This document shows, piece after piece, positions 7,401 through 11,900 of a stretch of DNA of 11,900 nucleotides. The notes under the pieces are model-generated. The model did no database searches, was not told where the DNA came from, and saw only the letters and a list, made by a program, of their open reading frames with translations. Numbering within the stretch: position 1 is the first letter of the stretch; every line of letters begins with the position of its first letter. The stretch lies in the NCBI GenBank assembly GCA_001873675.1, contig MNZP01000201.1, positions 1-11,900 on the forward strand. Reading direction: 5' to 3'. This DNA is from Syntrophaceae bacterium CG2_30_49_12 (GTDB taxonomy: Bacteria > Desulfobacterota > Syntrophia > Syntrophales > CG2-30-49-12). Position numbers and translations under genes: made by a program.

Positions 7401-8101
7401 GCCATGCCGTGGATGAGCTTTCCAGGCCGATTGACGCGATCAGACATCAGGCAAAGACGGTGACCGTCGGCACAAGCAGAAAGGAACAACCGCTGCAGGG
7501 GATCATCTTCAACCTTTTGAGGGAACTGAGATTTTCCCCAAAGGCCATCGTCAGTAAGGATATTCTTGCCATCAGTAGAATGCAGCCGGCAATGGCGGCG
7601 ATCAGGGGATATACCCTCTATGATATTAATAACCTTGACATGGAAGGAAACCCCGGAGATGCCTCCACAATCTCCATTGCCGAGAGGGGTGGTATCTCGA
7701 CCCGGATGAAATCGAGGGCAGAGGATTCGAGGATTCTCATGGGGACAAAAAAGACCATCGTGAGTACCGGTCGTGTCTACGTGGGCCGCGGAAAATCAGA
7801 TGGCGCTCCCATTGTTATTATCCCTCTTCTGGGAGAAACTTACATTATAAGGAACTTGATCCTGATTCATGTGGACTTTAACGAATCATTGACCACTCAG
7901 GGAAGGAAGGATGTGCTTGGTTATCGCTTTGACGACATCCGCAATCTCATCAATGAATACAATCTCCCCTGGGATGATCGTTATCTCGAAAGTATTCCCA
8001 TGGCAACTCTCCTCGGTGAACCGGTAGAAGTCATTGCAGAAGAAATTAAGCAGAGTCTTAGGGATCAGGGATCAGAGACCAAAAAACCAGGTGCCTGTTA
8101 A
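4406..8101 (+). CDS. Giant GlmS-like glutamine amidotransferase / double-SIS protein (1231 aa)
   Basis: Related to glucosamine-6-phosphate synthase (fructose-6-phosphate + glutamine to glucosamine-6-phosphate) but twice its ~610-aa length. The start MCGFAG exposes Cys2 as the Ntn-type glutaminase nucleophile. Residues ~11-180 are an insertion before the next glutaminase block. Then come RGRDSAG (191-197), HTRW (305-308), NGD (358-360) and TTDT (383-386), matching glutamine-binding R26, R73-W74, N98-G99 and D123 of E. coli GlmS. HYFLKEI (533-539) begins the linker. SIS domain 1 (~590-720) has TQSGTTTDT and VASTKAF. SIS domain 2 (~768-890) has K788, E791 and H807, in register with K485, E488 and H504. 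The GlmS C-terminal Schiff-base lysine (K603) is not evident: F903 or a nearby Arg occupies the place. Residues ~920-1231 are unassigned. RBS GGAAGGA lies 8 bases upstream. Heptamer repeats are translated at residues ~17-36 and near the C-terminus. Its substrate is uncertain. Confidence 0.85.
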   Translation: MCGFAGIITVKRGDTRISHQSSVISHMTYDLRLTTYIQLFDKIRENDMKALLVGSVPLEHYLGGRGYLEEMEKGILQLKGEKNSQNLFFHPEIACRMSNLSEEIGLFISGEEKLLEENASRFLTEEMETINSRLVLMKDIQWSLQKDILDNIEKIAALTETNGVEEIPPAAFKKYRKINFLLNCIERLEVRGRDSAGIQLSFTIHDGAVFDEVKANLKEKGLYEDFLQRTKTGDLISGCISLSGGPQPGKNPPDGATTVSFTYKTSSIVGELGRNIRDLKETITMDRILQEFARQEAVFETSLAHTRWASVGAITEENCHPVNNFTLRKNRNGETEGETIKNYPFYGTGNWTISVVLNGDIDNYQTLRDTLEAEGTVFPPGVTTDTKIIPLHIEKYLSKGYDLTEAFRLAVNDFEGSHAIAMVSDVEAGKVFLALSGSGQSIYVGLTPDQYIFSSELYGLVEGGPFFLKMDGDKPAGNGETSGQIFTLDQDSEGGLSGIRALSYDGTSLTIQPEDIRKAEITTRDIYRGDYPHYFLKEITESSGSMKKTLRGKYRISEGQKGGRAVIFNLGRDVIPEKLRDALIRDEIRNIIVIGHGTAAVAGAAIAEAFVRYLKDTPIRIEARIASELSGFFLRDDMRDTLVIPVTQSGTTTDTNRAVAMAVERGATVIAIVNRRQSDVTTRANGVFYTSDGRDIEMSVASTKAFYSQIVAGHLLALFFAQLLQTISDDTIAGELLCLEQAPEVMRRVLEKKEEIGQSARNLARQKRFWAVVGSGPNKVAADEIRIKLSELCYATISSDVVENKKHIDLSAEPLIIVCAAGNGETVIGDIIKDVAIFKAHRASVIVFADEGDDRFNGIADAVIGIPKAPLPIPVILNTLTGHLWGYYAARSIDEDALFFREFRSRLNQMMVEHEKKNYSLYEKIADRGFRRMVGDFSVRFNQMRSNGSFFQTGVKTISDILLLLKYAAGKLPLEDFWHDFEGKDGITSPIDMLDIALGHAVDELSRPIDAIRHQAKTVTVGTSRKEQPLQGIIFNLLRELRFSPKAIVSKDILAISRMQPAMAAIRGYTLYDINNLDMEGNPGDASTISIAERGGISTRMKSRAEDSRILMGTKKTIVSTGRVYVGRGKSDGAPIVIIPLLGETYIIRNLILIHVDFNESLTTQGRKDVLGYRFDDIRNLINEYNLPWDDRYLESIPMATLLGEPVEVIAEEIKQSLRDQGSETKKPGAC
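4456..4513. repeat. Imperfectly palindromic heptamer array translated inside the GlmS-like gene
   Basis: Eight consecutive 7-bp units: CAGTCAT, CAGTCGT, CAGTCAT, CAGTCAT, then ATGACTT, ATGACTT, ACGACTT, ACGACTT. The second four are the reverse complement of AAGTCAT/AAGTCGT, so the array folds into a near-complete stem-loop. It encodes roughly RISHQSSVISHMTYDLRLTT, low-complexity sequence between the catalytic N-terminus and the body of the protein. The reading frame stays open throughout. Confidence 0.9.
8061..8081. repeat. Heptamer repeat at the 3' end of the GlmS-like gene
   Basis: GGGATCA, GGGATCA, GAGACCA are three in-register 7-bp units. They encode RDQGSET, part of the last 14 residues of the protein. 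The unit differs from the one at the 5' end of the gene, but the 7-bp period and gene-terminal position are the same. Confidence 0.6.
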
Positions 8102-9102
8102 AGGTTTTTAATGATCCGTTCAATTATCCGGTTAAACCCCAGGCCAGATTGTGCCGCTGCCGCGACAAATCCGCTGTCGGGTGAGAGACAGGGGTTTGCG
8201 TTGATTTCAAGCACCCAGGGGATACCGGCCCGGTTTACCCGGAAGTCAACTCTTGCGTATCCCCGCAGGCCAAACAGATCCCAGCACCGCATGGCCAGCT
8301 CCACCAGATGTCGCAACAGGGGTTCATCCTTCTTCGGGAAATCAAAGCGTCGTGGCGTATGATGGTACTCGAAGGAATCTTCATCCCACTTGGCCCGATA
8401 GCCGACCACCCTGTTTTTGTCCGGTGGATACTCGTCAAATCTAATCTCTGCAGGGGGGAGAACCTCCGGCCCGTTATCTCCGGCAAGGAGGGAGATGTTG
8501 AATTCCCTTCCCTCGATAAATACCTCGGCAAAACAATCACCGCCAAGGTTTCCGAGCCGGGAAACCATTTCATGACGGAGGTGGTCCCGGTTCCTTGCGA
8601 GGATAACAGAATCTTCATCCAGCCCGACAGATGCGTTTTCCCAGACAGACTTGATAATATACGGGCCGGGAGAAAGGGAACCCGTACCTGTCTCTCCTTT
8701 GTCGAGACAAGTTTCATCAAGGGATAACCATGGTGGAGTGGCAATGCCGGTTGTCTGAAGAATCTTTTTTGCAAGGAGCTTATTGGAAGTTAAAAACATA
8801 GCCTCGGTCCTTGATCCGGTGTAGGGAATTTTTAAGAAATCCATGATGGCCGGAGCGATGTAAATCAGACGGCCCTGGCCTGTTATGGATTCCACAAGGT
8901 TGAAAACAAGAGCAGGCCGGATAGCTTGTAACCTGACGATTATTTCTGTGAGGTTCATGGAAAGAGGGACAATAACATGATCATATCCTAATTCAGAAAG
9001 GGCCTGGGAAACGACCTCGACCTGAACGAGGACATCCTGCTCGTCCTTTCCCGCTTCTCTGGGTACCTCGCCATGTAATACAATGGCTTTCATGACTTTC
9101 AC
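8098..9102 (-). CDS. D-Ala-D-Ala ligase-like ATP-grasp protein, second of a pair
   Basis: A 334-aa ATP-grasp enzyme of the D-alanine-D-alanine ligase type, which activates a carboxylate as acyl phosphate and joins it to an amine. Visible are the N-terminal domain with NLVES (68-72) and IPYTGS (92-97); nucleotide-binding K151 with ENASVGL (155-161); EGREFNISLL (197-206); and the metal-binding D286 (RVDFR) with EINANPCLSPDSG (299-311). The usual D-Ala ligase sequence EVNT.PGMT is replaced, so the acceptor is likely not D-Ala. The start is GTG 9102, with GAGGAG at 9113-9118 ten bases upstream. It begins 19 bases after the partner gene's stop, so it is in the same operon. Its stop overlaps the stop of the convergent GlmS-like gene by 4 bases, with no terminator between. 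Only ~20 percent-type resemblance to the partner is apparent by eye, so this is not a recent duplicate. Confidence 0.85.
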   Translation of the reverse strand: MKVMKAIVLHGEVPREAGKDEQDVLVQVEVVSQALSELGYDHVIVPLSMNLTEIIVRLQAIRPALVFNLVESITGQGRLIYIAPAIMDFLKIPYTGSRTEAMFLTSNKLLAKKILQTTGIATPPWLSLDETCLDKGETGTGSLSPGPYIIKSVWENASVGLDEDSVILARNRDHLRHEMVSRLGNLGGDCFAEVFIEGREFNISLLAGDNGPEVLPPAEIRFDEYPPDKNRVVGYRAKWDEDSFEYHHTPRRFDFPKKDEPLLRHLVELAMRCWDLFGLRGYARVDFRVNRAGIPWVLEINANPCLSPDSGFVAAAAQSGLGFNRIIERIIKNL

Positions 9103-9121
9103 GGAATGCCAACTCCTCTAT

Positions 9122-10096
9122 TTACCCCATACGCCTCAGGGCAGAGCGTATGATCATACCGATGAGTTCCTCGTAGGCGATGCCGGTCAGGCGGCAGAGG
9201 ATGGGGAAGTCGGAATGTCGAGGGTGTAACCCTGCCAGGGGGTTTACTTCCATAATGTTTGGTCTGCCCATGCAATCGGCACGCAGGTCAACCCTGCCTG
9301 CATCCCTGCAGCCAAGGCCTCGCCAGGCGGCAAGGGCGTCCTCTTTTGCCTCCTGTGCCGTGTCGTCATTTACCAGACGGTATTCCACGAGTTCTTCATA
9401 GTTTTCCTTGTTGAAATAAGAATAGACGTCCCCTGCGGCACGGTCCTTGAGATGTACTTCCATCGTGCCGATGGCGATGGCATCCCTTCCTGTACCGACA
9501 ATGCCAACGGTAAACTCCCGCCCGGGCAGAAAGGTCTCAATGAGAACGGGTTGCCTGTATTTTGTTAGGAGCTTCCGACAAACATTGCTCAGATCATTCC
9601 TGGTTGTAACCTTTGAGGCCGCGGTGATACCCTTACCGGTTCCCTCCGCCACAGGTTTGGCAAAAAGGGGGAAGGGAAGCTCAACTCCCGTAATATCATC
9701 CTCCATCTCCACGAGGGCAAAGTCGGCGGTGGGTATGCCGAGGTTGCGGAGCACGTGTTTAGTCATGCCCTTGTGGAGGGCCAGGGAAAGCACGAGGGGA
9801 TCAGAGCCGGTGTAAGGGATATTGTAGGCATCAAGCAGGGCAGGGACCTGTGCTTCCCGGCCGAATCCCTGAAAACCCTCAGCGATATTAAAAACCAGGT
9901 CCCAGCGGTTACCTACCGCCAGTCGTTTGGTCAGGGATTTGATGTTGCCGATACGATCTGTCTGGTAACCCAGACTCCGGAGGGCCTGTTCGATGGCCTC
10001 AATTGTGTCGGCACGATCGAATTCTGCCGTTTCCTCCAGGGAGTATCCTGCGGCAAGGTAATCGTCACGAAGGTCATAGGTAATCCCGATCTTCAA
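9122..10096 (-). CDS. D-Ala-D-Ala ligase-like ATP-grasp protein, first of a pair
   Basis: A 324-aa ATP-grasp ligase. It shows FNIAEGFQG (69-77) and IPYTGSDP (93-100); K147 in FAKPVAEGTGKGI (145-157), equivalent to the KP..EGS..G motif; GREFTVGIV (192-200); a YSYFNKENY loop (225-233) like the omega loop YDYEAKY of Ddl; D270 (GRVDLR); and E283/N285 in IMEVNPLAGLHPRHSDFP. The last segment differs from the EVNT.PGMT..S of true Ddl, leaving the acceptor open. It uses a TTG start at 10096, supported by GGGAGAG a few bases upstream (10102-10108) and by the typical opening KIGITYDLR. It lies 90 bases after kamA, the gap being filled by a heptamer repeat, and 19 bases before the second ATP-grasp gene. 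A housekeeping cell-wall ligase is possible, but two non-identical copies beside kamA suggest a special peptide or amide. Confidence 0.87.
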   Translation of the reverse strand: MKIGITYDLRDDYLAAGYSLEETAEFDRADTIEAIEQALRSLGYQTDRIGNIKSLTKRLAVGNRWDLVFNIAEGFQGFGREAQVPALLDAYNIPYTGSDPLVLSLALHKGMTKHVLRNLGIPTADFALVEMEDDITGVELPFPLFAKPVAEGTGKGITAASKVTTRNDLSNVCRKLLTKYRQPVLIETFLPGREFTVGIVGTGRDAIAIGTMEVHLKDRAAGDVYSYFNKENYEELVEYRLVNDDTAQEAKEDALAAWRGLGCRDAGRVDLRADCMGRPNIMEVNPLAGLHPRHSDFPILCRLTGIAYEELIGMIIRSALRRMG

Positions 10097-10118
10097 AATC
10101 TCTCTCCCAGGTTGTTTA

Positions 10119-10160
10119 GGCTGAAGGCTGAAGGCTGAAGGCTGAAGGCTGAAGGCTAAC
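10119..10160. repeat. GGCTGAA heptamer tandem repeat
   Basis: Five perfect GGCTGAA units in tandem (10119-10153) and a sixth variant GGCTAAC (10154-10160). They lie in the kamA/ATP-grasp gap, just upstream of the ATP-grasp RBS. Nearby GCCTACAGCCTAC (10162-10174) is a partial inverted counterpart. Confidence 0.95.
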
Positions 10161-10176
10161 TGCCTACAGCCTACCC

Positions 10177-10197
10177 ACCTGAGCAGCTAGCAGTTAC
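10177..10197 (-). repeat. Element terminal motif overlapping the kamA stop codon
   Basis: On the - strand this reads GTAACTGC, then a 7-base insert TAGCTGC, then TCAGGT. Without the insert it equals the GTAACTnCTCAGGT ends of the 77-220 element. The TAG stop of kamA (10187-10189) is within the 7-base insert, and the final Asn-Cys codons of kamA are within GTAACTGC. Confidence 0.7.
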
Positions 10198-11506
10198 AAT
10201 CCGGGTAACGATAGCTTTTCCCCTGGTAGTTATTTAAGAGGAGATCACCGCCATCCCGTCCGACAACATATTCGGGAAGAAGGGGAATTTTACCGCCGCC
10301 GCCGGGGGCATCTATCGCATAGGTAGGCACCGCATAGCCAGTGGTGTGACCGTGTAAACCCCGGATAATTTCCAGTCCTTTGGCCACCGGTGTCCGGAAG
10401 TGAGACGATCCGGGAATAGGGTCGCATTGGTAGAGGTAATATGGTTTCACACGTATCCGCAAGAGTCCTCGAACAAGCCGCTTCATCGTCTCAATATTAT
10501 CATTGATCCCGGCAAGCAAAACGGTCTGGCTGCCCAGAGGAATACCCGCATCGGCAAGGCGGATACAGGCCTGACTCATCTCAGGGGTTAGTTCGTCCGG
10601 ATGGGTGACATGGATACTCATCAAGAGGGGGTGATAGCGCCTTAACGTGTGGACAAGACCTGGCGTGATACGCTGGGGCATCACCACGGGCACCTTGGTA
10701 CCGATACGGATGATCTCCACATGGTGAATCTTTCTCAAGCGGGCCAGAAGCCATGCCAGTTTTTCGTCGGCAAGGGTCAGGGGATCGCCACCGGATAACA
10801 GTACATCCCGAACGTTTGGATTTGAAGCAATATAGGCTATGCCTTTCTCCCATTGGTCAATGTCGAAACGGTGTTTACCCCTGCCGCCGACCATCCGCGA
10901 ACGGGTGCAATAACGGCAATAGGTTGAGCAGAAACCGGTGACGAGAAAAAGGACACGGTCCGGGTAACGGTGGACAATCCCGGGTGTAGGGCTGTCGTGC
11001 TCTTCTCCTAATGGATCGTCCGCTTCACCGTGGGTGCGTATGCATTCATCGTTCACAGGCACCACCGTGCGGCGCAACGGCTGAAAGACATCATTTTCGT
11101 CGAGTAGGCTCGCATAGTAAGGGGTGATGGCAACCGGCAAATGTTTTGCATGATGGATCATGGCGTGACGTTCATTTTCCGAAAGCCGGATTATCCGTGC
11201 CAGCGTATGCGCATCGCCGATACGATTGCGGAGTTGCCAGCGCCAGTCATGCCACACGGCGTATGTTATTTCAGGGAAGAAACGTTTGCGAAAATCTCTG
11301 GATTTTGGGCTGTCTTTAAACGGCGACGCCATGCGGACCGGCCTGCCCAGGATGACGGGCCTGTCTGCGTGCGGCGTACGGGTGGAATGGTTGTAAAGTG
11401 GGTTAAATCGTGAAAAACTCTTCTGAGGATGATTTTCAAGACCGATAGCACCTGTCAAACTCCCGGGAGGTTCTGTTTCTTCGTTAAACAGGGTCTTGCT
11501 CTCCAT
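10187..11506 (-). CDS. kamA: Lysine 2,3-aminomutase family radical SAM/PLP enzyme
   Basis: Interconverts L-lysine and L-beta-lysine using S-adenosylmethionine, a [4Fe-4S] cluster and PLP. The 439-aa protein shows cluster cysteines C193, C197 and C200 (CSTYCRYC). It keeps the substrate-carboxylate Arg R202 (CTRSR), the two aspartates that hold the lysine epsilon-amino group in the Clostridium enzyme (D362 in YQCD, D399 in DAPGGGGK), and the PLP lysine K406. These argue for lysine rather than glutamate. Start chosen at ATG 11506 because AGGAGGA (11514-11520) lies 7 bases upstream; the frame also opens at GTG 11548. The first ~70 residues are an unconserved extension. The C-terminus stops at PDCNC, so the region after the CNCDVC zinc motif of the Clostridium enzyme is missing, and the position of zinc ligand C268 is Asn337. 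It is first in an operon with two ATP-grasp ligases, implying that beta-lysine is a building block. Confidence 0.9.
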   Translation of the reverse strand: MESKTLFNEETEPPGSLTGAIGLENHPQKSFSRFNPLYNHSTRTPHADRPVILGRPVRMASPFKDSPKSRDFRKRFFPEITYAVWHDWRWQLRNRIGDAHTLARIIRLSENERHAMIHHAKHLPVAITPYYASLLDENDVFQPLRRTVVPVNDECIRTHGEADDPLGEEHDSPTPGIVHRYPDRVLFLVTGFCSTYCRYCTRSRMVGGRGKHRFDIDQWEKGIAYIASNPNVRDVLLSGGDPLTLADEKLAWLLARLRKIHHVEIIRIGTKVPVVMPQRITPGLVHTLRRYHPLLMSIHVTHPDELTPEMSQACIRLADAGIPLGSQTVLLAGINDNIETMKRLVRGLLRIRVKPYYLYQCDPIPGSSHFRTPVAKGLEIIRGLHGHTTGYAVPTYAIDAPGGGGKIPLLPEYVVGRDGGDLLLNNYQGKSYRYPDCNC

Positions 11507-11513
11507 AATGTTG

Positions 11514-11520
11514 TCCTCCT
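11514..11520 (-). promoter_or_regulatory. Ribosome binding site deciding the kamA start
   Basis: AGGAGGA on the - strand, 7 bases before ATG 11506. It supports this start over the upstream in-frame GTG at 11548. Confidence 0.85.
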
Positions 11521-11548
11521 TATCTCTGGTAAAAAAATAAAAAGGCAC

Positions 11549-11880
11549 TCCCCCCCCCTTACTATTGTCCTGCAGCGGGGAGATCTAACCCTACGGGGCG
11601 TAATTTTCACCGTCGCTTTACTCTTGTTGTGAAGATGTGTCAATATTTTTTTTGAGATGTTTTTGAACGGCCCCGAACCAGAAAACTGCTTGAACAGACT
11701 TTGAGTACCGTCGTTGAAATTACCAAAGAACTGATCCATTCCCTAATGGAACGGTTCCTGGAAGAACTACCACCGATTTACAGAATGCGGCTGCTACTTC
11801 CGTGGCAAAAGGAAGCTGCTTCGTGTTGAAAAACAAATAGATAGATACTTTCTAATGTGTGCGAAAGTTGAGGTAATAAA
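11549..11880. other. Upstream region of kamA and of the right-end gene; possible decayed coding sequence
   Basis: No intact gene was found in these 332 bases. They hold a run of nine C (11550-11558), the candidate kamA promoter, and a T8 run (11646-11653). Two overlapping + strand stretches look like protein but lack good starts. One is 11656-11829 (58 codons, ending HSLMERFLEELPPIYRMRL...KEAASC). The other, in another frame, is 11747-11884 (starting WNGSWKNYHRF..., ending VEVIK and overlapping the next ATG). One may be the remnant of a frameshifted gene. I do not recognise a family. Confidence 0.4.
11615..11643 (-). promoter_or_regulatory. Candidate sigma-70-type promoter for the kamA operon
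   Basis: On the - strand a perfect TTGACA (11643 to 11638) is preceded by an A-rich tract. It is followed after 17 bases by TAAAGC (11620 to 11615), a weak -10. The start of transcription would fall ~100 bases before kamA. Confidence 0.35.
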
Positions 11881-11900
11881 ATGAACGAGATTATGAAAGT
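11881..11900 (+). CDS. Start of a gene cut by the window end
   Basis: ATG at 11881 reads MNEIMK before the sequence ends. GAGGTAAT (11870-11877) gives a well-placed RBS (GAGGT, 6 bases upstream). The start overlaps by ATGA with the stop of the short open frame before it, as in coupled genes. Function cannot be inferred. Confidence 0.5.

Noticed and set aside
4406..8101. Plain glmS annotation
   Set aside because: Length, the internal insertion, the C-terminal region and the missing terminal lysine set it apart from housekeeping GlmS.
4547..8101. Start of the GlmS-like gene at the later ATG (4547), placing the heptamer array outside the gene
   Set aside because: It would remove MCGFAG with the catalytic cysteine, which has a good RBS and matches the family start exactly.
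10187..11506. EpmB (EF-P lysine aminomutase) or glutamate 2,3-aminomutase
   Set aside because: The length, the YQCD and DAPGGGGK aspartates and overall match fit lysine 2,3-aminomutase better, and no epmA or efp is nearby.
11455..11739. 94-aa frame on the - strand upstream of kamA
   Set aside because: Overlaps the kamA start, RBS and the C9 run; the composition is not protein-like and there is no convincing RBS.

Overview
The window looks like a chromosomal segment from an anaerobic, Deltaproteobacteria-type (Desulfobacterota, possibly Syntrophales-like) bacterium. This is inferred from protein content: a coenzyme-B12 acyl-CoA mutase large subunit without a fused cobalamin domain, molybdopterin synthesis, a strictly anaerobic-type lysine 2,3-aminomutase, and moderate GC. 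No rRNA or tRNA gene was seen, so taxonomy is tentative.

Layout. Bases 1-59 hold the last 18 codons of an unidentified gene. A ~310-base leader follows, containing a 144-bp inverted-repeat element built of 7-bp units and two copies of a CCCC/GGGG motif. At 372-2111 lies a divergent methylmalonyl-CoA-mutase-like large subunit. It keeps the carboxylate-binding Tyr/Arg and the active-site His but has changed the residue before that His and much of the CoA-channel region. A long hairpin spans its stop codon.

A probable four-gene + strand operon follows (2251-8101): moaC; a stand-alone Fis-type DNA-binding protein; a GlmU-like left-handed beta-helix protein without a pyrophosphorylase domain; and a 1231-residue GlmS-like protein, about twice normal length. 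The last has a ~180-residue insertion inside the glutaminase domain and a ~310-residue unassigned C-terminal region. The GlmS-like and GlmU-like pair suggests a dedicated amino-sugar branch or a regulatory/scaffold version of it.

Converging on this, with stop codons overlapping by 4 bp, is a three-gene - strand operon: kamA (lysine 2,3-aminomutase family), then two different D-Ala-D-Ala-ligase-like ATP-grasp proteins. The simplest reading is that a beta-amino acid (beta-lysine) made by KamA is ligated by one or both ATP-grasp enzymes. No product is known to me for this arrangement.

A second theme is a set of 7-bp tandem repeats of several unrelated unit sequences at five or six places: the leader; the start and interior of the GlmS-like gene, where an imperfectly palindromic eight-unit array is translated in frame; the 3' end of the GlmS-like gene; the kamA/ATP-grasp gap; and possibly the 3' end of the Fis gene. 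Two of the sites carry a shared terminal motif (GTAACT..TCAGGT), and several form the last codons of a gene.

The right end (11549-11880) holds the kamA upstream region and possibly decayed coding sequence. A new + strand gene begins at 11881 and runs off the window.
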